From an uncultured Oscillospiraceae bacterium (GTDB lineage: Bacteria > Bacillota > Clostridia > Oscillospirales > Ruminococcaceae), in NCBI GenBank assembly GCA_934466475.1, contig CAKSLI010000010.1, positions 4,115 to 68,114 on the forward strand: a stretch of DNA of 64,000 nt, written 5' to 3'. Both the position numbers and the translations under genes were made by a program. The notes under the pieces were generated by a model, which saw nothing but the letters and a program-made list of their open reading frames with translations, ran no database searches and was not told the DNA's origin. This document shows positions 45,148 through 54,409 of this stretch, in pieces; position 1 is the first letter of the stretch; every line of letters begins with the position of its first letter.

Positions 45148-47190
45148 TTACTTTTTGAGCTTGAACCTTCCGGTAAGGGACTTCATGGTGTTCGCCTGAC
45201 CTGCAAGCTCCTCGGCTGCCGCCGCGCTCTGCTCGGAGGCCGCGGAATTGTTCTGCGTTACCGTTGAGAGCTGCTCTACGCCGGTCGTTACCTGATTTAT
45301 CGCCTCGGACTGGCTCTGTGAATTCTTGGATATATCGTCTATGCTCGTAACTATGCTGCCGATGTTTTCGACCACTGTGTGCAGGGATTCCGCGGTCTCG
45401 TTCGCTATCTCAGAACCGTTTCCTACCGCGTCAAGCGTCTTGCTGATGAGCGCCGCCGTGTTCTGCGAAGCCTCGGCGGACTTGGAAGCAAGATTGCGTA
45501 CCTCGTCAGCCACGACTGCAAAGCCCTTTCCGGCTTCCCCTGCCCTTGCCGCCTCGATTGCCGCGTTGAGCGCCAGTATATTCGTCTGGAACGCGATGTC
45601 CTCAATAGTCTTGATTATCTCGCTGATCTCATCGGTGTTCTTATTGATGTCCTGCATAGCGTCAAGCATGTGATTCATGCGCTGATTGCTGAGGTTTGCC
45701 TCTTTCTCAATGGAATTCATGCTCAGGCTCGCCTTTTCAGCCTCGGAAGCATTGCTCTTTATCTGCTCGGATATCTCGCTTATGGTAGCCACAAGCTCCT
45801 CAATGGAGCCGGCCTGCTCAGTAGAACCGGAGGCAAGCGCCTGCGCCCCGCTGGAAACCTGATCCGCGCCGGTAGCGACCTGGTCTGCGGCAAGGTCGAG
45901 CTCACCGAGTGTGCTGTTGAGGGACTGCGTAATGTTATCAAGCGCGGACTTGAGCTTTGCGAACTCTCCCTGATAATCAAGCGTCAGGCTGATGTCAAGG
46001 TTGCCGCCTGAAATATCGTTGAGCACAGAGGACAGCTCGTTTATATATCCCGCATAGTTCCTGAGCTGTGCAGCGGTCATGCTGAAGCTGTTCGCAAGCT
46101 CGCCGATATCATCCTTGGAGGTGCAGTCTACGGAGACATCGAGCTCTCCTGCTGCAATGCGCTTTGCCGCGTCGTTGAGCAACTGAAGCGGACGTGACAT
46201 CTTCAGTGTGACGATCAGCGCCGCTGCAACCGACAGAACACTCACCGTTATCATTGTGATAAGTATGCGGACAATCAGCTGGTTGTTCTCGCTGAATATC
46301 TCCATGCCGTCCGCGGAAACTATCAGCTTCATGCCGTTTTCAAGCGGTTTGAATACGGCGCGTCTGTTCACGCTGCCTATCCTTGCGGTTATCATACTGG
46401 TGGAATCGCCGTCAAGCTGGGAGATCAGCGCGCTGGTGTCACCGGCGTCTGCAAGGGCGGAGCCGAATTCAAGCTCGCGGCAGTACATAACGTTATTGCC
46501 GGAATCAACTATTATCGGCAGATAGGTGCTGTATGTATCGCTGTTCTCAGCGGCGTTCTCGATCATGGTGAAGTCTATATCCATGCCGACTACGCCCACA
46601 TTCTTGCCGTCGCGGAACAGCGGCACGACGTAGGATATCATATAAATGCCAACGTTCGCGTTATAATAGGGGCTCATCCAGATCGCAGAACCGTTGTTCA
46701 CCGGGGTGTAATACCAGCCGACATGCTCAACGTCCGACTTGTCATAAACGCTGAAGTCGGTTGGCGTAACGCTCTGGAACGCTTCAGCGGTGCTGTTCCT
46801 CGTAAGGAACAGTCCTGAGGTCGGCTCCGTGAAATCCGGGTTATATCTGAGGTAAGCGCAGACCGCGCCTTCCGTATTGGAGGATGCATTCATAAGCACC
46901 TGCTCCATTTTTCCTGTGAATTCTGTGACATACGCGGTGTCGGTCTGGAACTTGCTGAAATCGTCAAGATCTGCCAGTGCGATATCTGAAACCGTATTCA
47001 CTGACTGCTCCACGCGGCTGAGACATGCGTTTATCTCCGATGAAACATTGTCGCACTCCGATATAAGGATCTCTGACGATTTTTCTGTCATAAAGATGTT
47101 GGAATGAGTCAGCGACAGGATCCCGACTGCTGCTGATGATACCACTGTGCAAACGGCGACCATCAGGCTGATCTTTTTAGTAATCTTCAT
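45148..47190 (-). CDS. Methyl-accepting chemotaxis protein with Cache sensor
   Basis: I start at the ATG at 47190 (AACGGAGGG upstream), giving 680 residues; the longer frame would begin inside the promoter hairpin. The order is a membrane helix at 7-28, a dCache-type extracellular domain (residues 30-300, with [16 protein letters not shown]), a second helix near 305-330, a HAMP domain ([20 protein letters not shown]) and a signalling domain whose hairpin tip reads [20 protein letters not shown] and [20 protein letters not shown]. Such proteins pass ligand binding to CheA/CheW. No other chemotaxis gene is nearby. It is convergent with the eCIS operon. Confidence 0.93.
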   Translation of the reverse strand: MKITKKISLMVAVCTVVSSAAVGILSLTHSNIFMTEKSSEILISECDNVSSEINACLSRVEQSVNTVSDIALADLDDFSKFQTDTAYVTEFTGKMEQVLMNASSNTEGAVCAYLRYNPDFTEPTSGLFLTRNSTAEAFQSVTPTDFSVYDKSDVEHVGWYYTPVNNGSAIWMSPYYNANVGIYMISYVVPLFRDGKNVGVVGMDIDFTMIENAAENSDTYSTYLPIIVDSGNNVMYCRELEFGSALADAGDTSALISQLDGDSTSMITARIGSVNRRAVFKPLENGMKLIVSADGMEIFSENNQLIVRILITMITVSVLSVAAALIVTLKMSRPLQLLNDAAKRIAAGELDVSVDCTSKDDIGELANSFSMTAAQLRNYAGYINELSSVLNDISGGNLDISLTLDYQGEFAKLKSALDNITQSLNSTLGELDLAADQVATGADQVSSGAQALASGSTEQAGSIEELVATISEISEQIKSNASEAEKASLSMNSIEKEANLSNQRMNHMLDAMQDINKNTDEISEIIKTIEDIAFQTNILALNAAIEAARAGEAGKGFAVVADEVRNLASKSAEASQNTAALISKTLDAVGNGSEIANETAESLHTVVENIGSIVTSIDDISKNSQSQSEAINQVTTGVEQLSTVTQNNSAASEQSAAAAEELAGQANTMKSLTGRFKLKK

Positions 47191-47253
47191 ATTACCCTCC
47201 GTTATTGCGACCACAAAGCAAACGGGCAGTATAACCGTCTGCCAGGTCAGATG

Positions 47254-47278
47254 AACAATGTGGTCCCCCCACATTGTT
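47254..47278 (-). promoter_or_regulatory. Perfect 10-bp inverted repeat in the chemoreceptor leader
   Basis: AACAATGTGG (47254-47263) and CCACATTGTT (47269-47278) flank a 5-base loop directly downstream of the -10 box. It covers the transcription start region, so it could be a repressor operator or a 5' stem-loop in the mRNA. Confidence 0.7.
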
Positions 47279-47279
47279 G

Positions 47280-47308
47280 ATTATACTACATTTTCAGGAA
47301 AATTTCAA
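47280..47308 (-). promoter_or_regulatory. Sigma-A promoter of the chemoreceptor gene
   Basis: On the minus strand TTGAAA (47308-47303) and TATAAT (47285-47280) are separated by 17 bp. Confidence 0.85.
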
Positions 47309-47400
47309 GTATTATTTATAACTTCTGATTAACATAATGAATAAAACTATCATCACTTCCATTTACATATATATTTGTAATTTAATGGGTGTAAATACAA

Positions 47401-47429
47401 AAAAACCGGCGTTTGTGCGCCGGTTTTTT
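47401..47429. terminator. Terminator of the GH18 remnant
   Basis: ACCGGCG (47405-47411) pairs with CGCCGGT (47418-47424) across TTTGTG, with an A run before and a T run after, so it functions on both strands. Confidence 0.88.
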
Positions 47430-47444
47430 GTACTCGCGTATGAT

Positions 47445-47879
47445 TTACAGCTTCACCGTATCGAACATATCCTGCTGCACCAGCCAGCCCGGGACATAGC
47501 ATCGGTTGACTGTCCACCAGCTGACGCCGGCAAGCCCGTAATCATTCACCAGTGCGTATTTCGCGGCTATGCTGCGCGGGTCGTCAAACCAGACGATATG
47601 CTGCATTCCTCCCTCGGTGTAGTAGAAGAACGGAGCCTGTGCCTGCTCGTCATACTGTATCTCCACGCCGTAATTTATCGCAAGCTGCACTGCCTCGTTA
47701 AGCCCGACGCTCCGCGCCGCCGTGCCACGCATGAACGGAAGCGTCCAGTCATAGCCGTAATTGGGTATTCCCATCAGTATCTTTTCGGGAGGTATCTCAG
47801 TCACCGCGTAATCCAGCACACGCCGTACCTCGTTTATCGGTGATACCGCCAGCGGGGGGCCGTATGTATACGTCCGGCG
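47445..47879 (-). pseudogene. 3' remnant of a YaaH-like GH18 spore germination hydrolase
   Basis: The frame is open from 47879 to the stop at 47445 and encodes 144 residues. Hand translation gives YTYGPPLAVSPINEVRRVLD, then PPEKILMGIPNYGYDWTLPF and LAGVSWWTVNRCYVPGWLVQ. This is the C-terminal third of the GH18 domain of YaaH/SleL-like cortex-lytic enzymes, which cleave glycan in the spore cortex during germination. The catalytic DxDxE region and N-terminal LysM domains are missing. An in-frame TGA at 47880-47882 comes from foreign DNA: homology ends there and the 3' end of a recombinase begins seven bases further on. No start codon or ribosome site serves the remnant. Confidence 0.8.
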
Positions 47880-47888
47880 TCATTATAG
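47876..47888. other. Putative element/chromosome junction (attachment site)
   Basis: GH18 homology stops and the recombinase 3' end starts within this short stretch. In elements moved by large serine recombinases the attachment core commonly lies beside the recombinase gene. The other half of the GH18 gene is not in the window, so the element would extend past 64,000. The exact core cannot be defined without the empty site. Confidence 0.5.
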
Positions 47889-49037
47889 TTATTCTGCTCC
47901 TGTTTTTATTTCCGGAAAGAGCGGAATCACGTTAAGCGTGAAATTGCAGCGGTCGGCGTTTCCCCTGGTGTTGCGTTCCGTTTTTATGTATTCAGCCCGG
48001 CTGATTATCGTCTTTAGCAGACGATTTTTCTCCTCCGGTGTGGATTGTGCGTAAATATCCATCACACGCTCCACACTGGGGATTATCTGCGCATAAAGCT
48101 GACGATCACCCTCCGCCTCACTTACCGCCTGCTCAGCCTGCCGCAGATTATCCGAAAGCTGCGCTTTTCGCTTTTCGAGCGATTCCATGCGCTCCCGGAA
48201 TTCCCCGGCAGAATACACTCCCTGTTCCAGGAACGAATATATTTTCTCACGCTGGCTGTCCAGTTTAGCAAGTTCGGCGCGTGCCTTTTCGGCTGCTGTC
48301 CGCTCCGCTTTCGCAGTATCTGCGGCAGGCTTACGGCTGACATTCACGCGGCAGTCGTTGAGCCACCGCGCCACACCCTCAGCGAGAGCGCTTTCAACAA
48401 GCTCCAGCTTTGCGGATACGTTGCCGCAGTTCCGATTCGGGCAGCGGAGTGTGTCGCTGTGATTACTGCTGCCCGTCCCTAGCCTTGTCATCATGCTGCC
48501 GCACATACCGCAGTACACCAGCCCGGACAATGGATTGCGCAGCTCTGTGTTTTCCTTTTTGTGCGGTATCCTGCGGCTGTTCAGAAATTGCTGCGCCCGG
48601 TCGAATTCCTCCTCGCATATCAGCGCCGGGTGAAGACCCTGCGCGATTATGCAGTCGGGATTTTCCCGCCGATGAGCCGTGACGATACCGTCTGCCACGC
48701 TCTTTTCCTCTTTTCGGTACTGCCAGCGAATCTTGCCGCAGTAAACCGGATTCCTCAGAATATCCTTGATCGAAGCGATACGCCCTCGCATTATCCGCCG
48801 GGAAATCGCCTTGTATTCCCGGCGTGCCATGAACAGCTCAAAATCAACGTATTCCTCATCGCTTTCACGGCTCTGGTCGTACACCTTTGACAGCGTGATT
48901 ATCAGCGTCCCGGAGATACGGAACGTGTTCGATACCCTCGCCTGGTCTGCGCTGTTTCCTCTCGCCAGGCGGTCTATATCCATGCAGAGTACTCCCGCCC
49001 AGCGACCTTGTTCCACCTCCCGCAGAAGTTTTGTTCT
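47889..49037 (-). pseudogene. 5'-truncated large serine recombinase
   Basis: The reading frame encodes the recombinase body but not the catalytic N-terminus. It begins (from about 49037, after an in-frame TGA) with TKLLREVEQGRWAGVLCMDI and DRLARGNSADQARV, which is about residue 60-90 of a normal large serine recombinase; the active-site serine and first strand are absent. The recombinase domain (ASIKDILRNPVYCGKIRWQY), zinc ribbon (GLVYCGMCGSMMTRLG, with a CPNRNCG knuckle), coiled coil and C-terminal tail follow as usual. Such enzymes integrate elements at attachment sites next to their own gene, which fits the GH18 break 7 bp beyond its stop. It should be inactive. Confidence 0.85.
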
Positions 49038-49057
49038 TCAGTGATCCGCTTAACAAA

Positions 49058-49885
49058 TCAAAGTACATCCCGTTCAACGAAAATGCACGGAATTCCAATT
49101 CTTTTTAATAATTGAATCTCAATTTTCTGACGTTCCTCTAAAAAGGCGCACATTCCGTCAAAGCAGCGGTAATTGTGTTTTTGGCAGTATGGAGAAGCTT
49201 CCATCCACTTATAGAAGCCACGCTCCCAGCGATCACCGCTATTTTTGCGATTTTCACATACAAATCGCATTAGTTTGGCCACATCTGATACCCGATTATA
49301 ATAAACAACAGGCGATAAATCATTAACAGCTGAATACAGCCCACGAATGTACTCGCTTATCTGATCGAACGAAAGATCATAAAATCCGATCAATTCAAAA
49401 AGAGGCGATTGTAAAAATAATGCATCGCATATATAAACATTTTCTGTATTGACTTCCGACAGACAAAAGGAATTCCAGCGCTCAAAATGAACCTCTCTGA
49501 ATTTGTCAAATGAATAATGGCCATTGTATACCTCGTACTGCTGCAAAGATACTGCAACACAGTTCAAGTCTGCATCCGAATACAAAGGCAAAAAGAATAC
49601 ATAAACTCTGCCGTTTGAATGCTCAGTAACAGAATCCAGTTTTTTCAGCATTCGTTCAGTAGATGAGTGGTCTGCTTTGCCTTTTTCGATTATTTTTCTT
49701 TTCAGGAGAGCATATTCATCTTCTGTCAATATTGCGCACATCGACAGATCAAGCGGATTCCTTTCGTCCTCTTCATAACAATGACATCTGACATCTTTGG
49801 AAATAAGCTGCTTTTTTAATTCTGATGCCAGTGTGGTTTTCCCTGAACCAGGTATGCCCTCAACAAAGAATATGCGATGTTCCAT
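49058..49885 (-). CDS. P-loop kinase-like protein A of the RiPP cluster
   Basis: The 275-residue cytoplasmic protein starts FFVEGIPGSGKTTLASELKK, a Walker A motif at residues 10-17. It resembles thymidylate or deoxynucleoside kinase-type P-loop enzymes, but the later motifs differ. It shares with the 220-aa protein at 53743 the stretches LFLQSPLFELIGFY (there LFQAPLYDLMGLY) and RGFYKWMEASPY (there QGFCRWLEVAPY), so the two are paralogues with a common substrate-binding motif. It is the last gene of the operon, after YcaO. It could phosphorylate the peptide, a small-molecule partner or an intermediate. The end of the gene abuts the truncated recombinase. Confidence 0.7.
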   Translation of the reverse strand: MEHRIFFVEGIPGSGKTTLASELKKQLISKDVRCHCYEEDERNPLDLSMCAILTEDEYALLKRKIIEKGKADHSSTERMLKKLDSVTEHSNGRVYVFFLPLYSDADLNCVAVSLQQYEVYNGHYSFDKFREVHFERWNSFCLSEVNTENVYICDALFLQSPLFELIGFYDLSFDQISEYIRGLYSAVNDLSPVVYYNRVSDVAKLMRFVCENRKNSGDRWERGFYKWMEASPYCQKHNYRCFDGMCAFLEERQKIEIQLLKRIGIPCIFVERDVL

Positions 49886-49940
49886 TTATCCCTCCACAAG
49901 TAACCACAAATTTGTCACATCAGTAAATGACAGCCGAGCC

Positions 49941-51689
49941 TTATTCAGCTAAAATAAGCCGGATCTTTCCCTGCTCAGGAATGTGATCATACATGTAGTC
50001 CTTGATCCTTATCATCAGCGCATCTCTGTACGATCTGAGCTTTTCCCCCGACATACTCTGCCTGCTTTCGCTGGAAATATGAAAATACGAGAGCGTATTT
50101 TCAAATGGATGTTCCGAGAAAAAAACATTCAAAAAGCATAAAACATCATCAGAAGCAAAATTCCTGGAGCACTCTATTGCCTTGGTCAGCCCCATTCGCT
50201 CCGCCAGTTCAAGAATGCGTATCACCATACGTGCCTTTCTTCCATTCCATGGGAAAAGCAGTTTGTAGACGCTCTCAGTATTTTCATACTCCATAAGAAA
50301 TGCAGCGTACAGCAGGGCAAATTCCTCGTTGCTCAGCGAATAGAAAAACAGTCTGCCAACGATCGAATCATTACCGAACACCTGCCTGCCAACGGAACAC
50401 ATGTCATCTTCGGACAATCCTTTGCTGAGGAATTGTCTGATCCTGTTGTGAACATCTAAATCGTTCAATATATCTTCCGTAAAATTGATATGCGAGGTAG
50501 AAATATTCTTTATGAACACTTTATATACAGGGAATCCGAAAAAGCCAACATTTCTTATAAATATTTCTGCCCCGTCTGCCCGTAATCTGTTCAACTGCGC
50601 TTTCATGCCGATAGAGTTTGAGTATTCATTGAATTGCTGCCATTCTATAAAATCCCATGAGGCACGGGTAGAAAACAGTTCTTCAGGCCAGATGCCAATA
50701 TCATCGCTAAGTAATTTAGTCCAATTAAGCTGACAATGAATAGAATCCATTTTAAAACGAGACCATGGGATCATATCGTTACGCTCAATCAGTTCAGAGA
50801 CAACACGCCTGTCCTGGAATATTTCTGTGAAGCAGCGTTCCAGTGCGATCTCAAACTGCGGGTGGCAGCCGAAGTTAACCAGGTAGCGCATTGAAGTCTG
50901 GTCGATCAGCGCGATCATCACCACAGGATATCCTCTTCCAAGGGAGGCGTCCCTGACCAAGATCTTCAGTCCACCCTGTGTTTCGACTGTCTGCTTAAGC
51001 TTCAACAAATCCGGGCATCTTTTTTTCAGGTAAGAATCCGGTATCTCCGGAGGTGTCATATCTTCTGAAAAAATCTTATATTTACACCACCGTTCGATCA
51101 CCTCGTCCAATGCATGACCCACAGCTTCTTCAGGAGTATTGCCACAGCCGGACCCATTTGATCCGCACAGCTTTGACAGGATCTCGTCCGGAAGAAAGAC
51201 GCATTTCTCCTGCGCCACACAATAATATGGAACAAAAGAAGTAACATCACTTTTCAGGATCCGTTTCCAGAGTTCAACAATTTCTTCATCGCTTGGAGGG
51301 TTCTTTCCCAGACGATGGTATGGTTCTCTCAATTCATCCATGATAACAGGTAATTCTGTGATTTTTTCTACTGGGAAAACCTGCTCATCCGGATAACGCT
51401 TAAATCCCTTATACTGACGGGCTGAGTCAGAAACGGTCGATATATCAAATGCGTGATGTATACAAAGATGTTCCATTGCTTCGCCGTATGAGCTTGCTTC
51501 GCAATATTGAACAGTTGTTCCTTTTCCTTCGGTCTGCCAGTGTCCCATTGAATCCGTTAAATACGAAGAATAAATACCATCGATATGTTTTTCGGTTTTG
51601 CATACAAGGTCTATGCCAACTTCATTGAATATTCCTTTAATTCTATCAATAGTATCTTTAGGGTCAGCGTCTTTATATTTTGAGTACAA
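49941..51689 (-). CDS. YcaO-family peptide-modifying enzyme
   Basis: The 582-residue protein has the YcaO ATP-grasp-like signature SNGSGCGNTPEEAVGHALDE at 177-196 followed by VIERW; Glu196 and Glu199 match the Mg/ATP-binding E-x2-E helix. YcaO enzymes use ATP to activate peptide backbone amides, giving azolines from Ser/Thr/Cys, macroamidines or thioamides. The first 160 residues are an extension (WQTEGKGTTVQYCEASSYGE) and the C-terminal 200 are helical. It lacks the PxPxP C-terminus of azoline-forming YcaOs. No ThiF/E1-like, Ocin-ThiF or TfuA partner is seen. It follows the third radical SAM gene by 25 bp. Confidence 0.85.
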   Translation of the reverse strand: MYSKYKDADPKDTIDRIKGIFNEVGIDLVCKTEKHIDGIYSSYLTDSMGHWQTEGKGTTVQYCEASSYGEAMEHLCIHHAFDISTVSDSARQYKGFKRYPDEQVFPVEKITELPVIMDELREPYHRLGKNPPSDEEIVELWKRILKSDVTSFVPYYCVAQEKCVFLPDEILSKLCGSNGSGCGNTPEEAVGHALDEVIERWCKYKIFSEDMTPPEIPDSYLKKRCPDLLKLKQTVETQGGLKILVRDASLGRGYPVVMIALIDQTSMRYLVNFGCHPQFEIALERCFTEIFQDRRVVSELIERNDMIPWSRFKMDSIHCQLNWTKLLSDDIGIWPEELFSTRASWDFIEWQQFNEYSNSIGMKAQLNRLRADGAEIFIRNVGFFGFPVYKVFIKNISTSHINFTEDILNDLDVHNRIRQFLSKGLSEDDMCSVGRQVFGNDSIVGRLFFYSLSNEEFALLYAAFLMEYENTESVYKLLFPWNGRKARMVIRILELAERMGLTKAIECSRNFASDDVLCFLNVFFSEHPFENTLSYFHISSESRQSMSGEKLRSYRDALMIRIKDYMYDHIPEQGKIRLILAE

Positions 51690-51714
51690 TTGTATTCACC
51701 TTCCGCTTATTATT

Positions 51715-52719
51715 TTATTGGTCAGTCATCTGTTTTATAAGGGCATCTTTAATGAAGGCCAGACACCCCGCCGTACATTGAAGCACTTTCTTTTCATAGC
51801 ATGACTTACATTGATCATGCTTCATGCATGATGTTACATGACAATCGATCAGATTAACATAGTAATTGCGCAGATCTTCAAAACACCTGAAGTCCCTGAT
51901 AGAAACCTTGGTAAAGTCGGACGTTCCAAAACAGCGCACAGCGGTAAGATCCGGAAGGATATCTATTACAGGACGGCAAAAACCATGGTTTCCCAACAGA
52001 TTTGTGCTTTTCAGGTGAAAACGGTCAATTACCCCGCGAAGTATCTGAAGCTGCTCTTCTGTCCAAATACACTTCGGAATAACATTGCAGTCAAAATACG
52101 GAGCAATGTCCCGGTGGGCGCACTCCTGAATAAAACCTAGAATATAGTCCTTCCTGCTTTGCATATATTCGAGAGAATCTGCTGCTTTGTCAGCGTCCAT
52201 ATTCGGAACAGTAACTGACATGCGCACCCTGTGCAGATTGTACCGCTCCAGCATGCTGACAATATAGGAATAATCGAGAGAGTTGCTGTAAAGATTGATA
52301 CCCAGATTTAATCTCTTCCATACATCTTTTATTAAAAAGGCCTGATCAAGATTTCTCCGGAGAACTGCAAATTGTGCTTCTCCGATATCCCGGGGGGAAT
52401 TACAATTTACAAGCATATTGAATTTTGTGTTTTGCATGAATTCCAGACAGGAATCTATTTTTATGCCGTTTGTGTATATTGTAACCGCTTCGATGTCATC
52501 ATCATCGGAGAGTATCTGCAATACTTCTCTAAAATGAGGCAGAATAGTAGGCTCACCGCCGATCAGACCTATATGCCTTTCCTTAGACGACTTAATAAAC
52601 TCCAATGCTGTGTGGAAATTATCCATTGAAATATCGCATTGTGAATGGTTTACAAATTCGTTTGCAAAGCAATACGGACATTTCAAATTGCAGCGATAAG
52701 TCAGCATTATATTAGCCAT
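51715..52719 (-). CDS. Radical SAM enzyme C with C-terminal cysteine cluster
   Basis: I start at the ATG at 52719 (AAGGAGG upstream). The 334-residue enzyme begins MANIMLTYRCNLKCPYCF, placing the SAM-binding [4Fe-4S] ligands at Cys10, Cys14 and Cys17. It continues with HIGLIGGEPTILPHFREVLQ (the GGEP SAM motif) and a TIM-barrel-like body. A C-terminal cysteine group (CHVTSCMKHDQCKSCYEKKV, then LQCTAGC) can bind an auxiliary cluster as in SPASM or twitch enzymes. It forms the distal part of the RiPP operon with YcaO, separated from the proximal genes by a MITE. The reaction is unknown. Confidence 0.88.
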   Translation of the reverse strand: MANIMLTYRCNLKCPYCFANEFVNHSQCDISMDNFHTALEFIKSSKERHIGLIGGEPTILPHFREVLQILSDDDDIEAVTIYTNGIKIDSCLEFMQNTKFNMLVNCNSPRDIGEAQFAVLRRNLDQAFLIKDVWKRLNLGINLYSNSLDYSYIVSMLERYNLHRVRMSVTVPNMDADKAADSLEYMQSRKDYILGFIQECAHRDIAPYFDCNVIPKCIWTEEQLQILRGVIDRFHLKSTNLLGNHGFCRPVIDILPDLTAVRCFGTSDFTKVSIRDFRCFEDLRNYYVNLIDCHVTSCMKHDQCKSCYEKKVLQCTAGCLAFIKDALIKQMTDQ

Positions 52720-52775
52720 ATTATCCTCCTTGTGCAGATATGTCAATCAGTCTGGCTCATTGATTCTTTTTTTAG

Positions 52776-52948
52776 GGCAACACCGCACAAAGAGTGTGCG
52801 TGTATTGCGCAGTCAGATTTTTCGTCAGATTGTATAACGAGGACGCGGCAAGGCTGTCGCCTTGCAAGGACGAATTGTGCAATATGACGGAAAAGATGCA
52901 AGCAAGACGCGCACAAAATCCAATAAATGGTCTTTGTGCGGTGTTGCC
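52776..52948. mobile_element. 173-bp MITE inside the RiPP operon
   Basis: Perfect 17-bp inverted ends GGCAACACCGCACAAAG (52776-52792) and its complement (52932-52948) are flanked by TTAG direct repeats (52772-52775 and 52949-52952). The right copy of TTAG contains the stop codon of the APH gene, so the insertion left that protein intact. An internal hairpin (GCAAGGC and GCCTTGC near 52850) is present. The open frame across it is not a gene. Length, 17-bp ends starting GGyAAC and 4-bp duplication match the MITE at 1682-1843, so one family may have moved both. Confidence 0.88.
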
Positions 52949-53746
52949 TTAGCTCCATTTATCGAAGATCATGGATTTATACAACGGGATCAGCTGCTCG
53001 CATGATTTTTTGCGCTTATCCTCAAACATAAGGTTTCCGTTATTAAGATATAAGATGATGAGCACCATCCACATTGGGATAACAAGATAAAGGATTCGAT
53101 CCCTTTCACCTGAATTTATCAGCCCTTTGGTTTCAAAGATGTTTACCTCGTTCATCAGCGACTGAAGATTTTTTTCATGATCGTCATAAAGGAAATAGTC
53201 CCAGCACATATAAAAAGCAAGCTCTATCTCCTTTGGACCGCTGCGCAGATTTTCCCAGTCTATCAAGCGATATTCTCCAAGAAAATTCACAATATTTCCT
53301 GTATGCAGATCTCCATGAAGATAATTATAGGACCAGAAAAATGTATCTTTATATTCTTCGTATCCCTTTTCCCACATCCGGCGTGATATTTCTTCAAGCC
53401 GTGCGTACTCAGGTTTCACAACGGTGTGTGAATACAAGCTGTCCAGTTCCTGCTTTATATACCTATAAAACGGCATATCAGGTGAATTTCTGGTCCATCC
53501 CTGTCTGGCAAATGAATAGATCCCCTCAGAATAAATACTGACAGTACGACTATAAAATTCTTGAAGCATATCTGCAATCTTCTCAGGATCCGCCCTTCTT
53601 TGTGCCACAACAGCCTTTGCCATTGGCATTATACAGTACTTACCCACTAACACATAGGGAAGCATAATTTTTTTATCCTCTGTCAGGATATGCGCCGCTT
53701 CCATTTTTATTTTTTCGTTAGCGCTGAGTTTTTTTATGTATATCAT
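52949..53746 (-). CDS. APH-type phosphotransferase of the RiPP cluster
   Basis: The 265-residue protein has the aminoglycoside/choline kinase core: YLHGDLHTGNIVNFLGEYRL with catalytic Asp146 and Asn151, and LIDWENL with the metal-binding Asp163. Its N-lobe is short and lacks an obvious glycine-rich loop. Enzymes of this fold phosphorylate antibiotics, choline, homoserine or sugars, so here it could modify the peptide product or give self-protection. The start ATGA overlaps the stop of P-loop protein B, so they are co-translated. Confidence 0.82.
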   Translation of the reverse strand: MIYIKKLSANEKIKMEAAHILTEDKKIMLPYVLVGKYCIMPMAKAVVAQRRADPEKIADMLQEFYSRTVSIYSEGIYSFARQGWTRNSPDMPFYRYIKQELDSLYSHTVVKPEYARLEEISRRMWEKGYEEYKDTFFWSYNYLHGDLHTGNIVNFLGEYRLIDWENLRSGPKEIELAFYMCWDYFLYDDHEKNLQSLMNEVNIFETKGLINSGERDRILYLVIPMWMVLIILYLNNGNLMFEDKRKKSCEQLIPLYKSMIFDKWS

Positions 53747-54405
53747 AGTTCCTCTCGGTTGTAAACGATTATGGGAATGTCCAAATTCTCTAACAGGCAG
53801 CAGTCCGTTCTGTACCTGTCTTCAATGTACTTTTCGATTCCTGAAAGACCGGAATACCCTTTGCTTACCGGATATGGTGCGACCTCCAGCCATCGGCAGA
53901 AGCCCTGGTACCATTGGCTGCGCTGTTCCCATTGATTCTCGATTGCCGAACGAATGCAGAGGGAAGGATGTTCTGCCCTGATATATACCAATTCAAACGA
54001 AAAATAGTCCCTTATCAGGTCAAGAATTCTTTGTATGTGAATCAGAATGTTCTTGTTATCCATCATATATAGCCCCATAAGATCATACAATGGAGCCTGA
54101 AAAAGTCCTCCGTCCACTATGATATCATTATCACAAGAATTATTTTCTTCACAAAACCGCTGCCAGATTTCAAGATGTTCATTTAAATACACACAGTACG
54201 GTTTCGAAGCATAAATTTCTCTTGCCTGCTGAAGGCTCAGAGACCTACCGTTTATAACTTCTCGCCGAACCATGTTCAGTGGTACAACGTCATCGCTTTT
54301 AACTATGCGAATATAATTATCCGGATTCTGCGCATTAACATATCCGTGAATGAAAGATGTTTTTCCGACTCCCGGGACGCCCTCAACGAACCTTATTTTA
54401 TTCAT
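53743..54405 (-). CDS. P-loop kinase-like protein B of the RiPP cluster
   Basis: The 220-residue protein begins IRFVEGVPGVGKTSFIHGYV, a Walker A at residues 9-16. It is a shorter paralogue of P-loop protein A at 49058, sharing GLFQAPLYDLMGLY and GFCRWLEVAPYPVS and a C-terminal LLENLDIPIIVYNREEL (LLKRIGIPCIFVERDVL in A). It starts 4 bp after radical SAM enzyme B and overlaps the APH gene by 4 bp. Two copies in one operon suggest two phosphorylation steps or a hetero-oligomer. Confidence 0.75.
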   Translation of the reverse strand: MNKIRFVEGVPGVGKTSFIHGYVNAQNPDNYIRIVKSDDVVPLNMVRREVINGRSLSLQQAREIYASKPYCVYLNEHLEIWQRFCEENNSCDNDIIVDGGLFQAPLYDLMGLYMMDNKNILIHIQRILDLIRDYFSFELVYIRAEHPSLCIRSAIENQWEQRSQWYQGFCRWLEVAPYPVSKGYSGLSGIEKYIEDRYRTDCCLLENLDIPIIVYNREEL

Positions 54406-54409
54406 GATA

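Noticed and set aside
52743-52958. 71-aa frame across the second MITE
   Set aside because: Encoded by the inverted repeat itself; no ribosome site.
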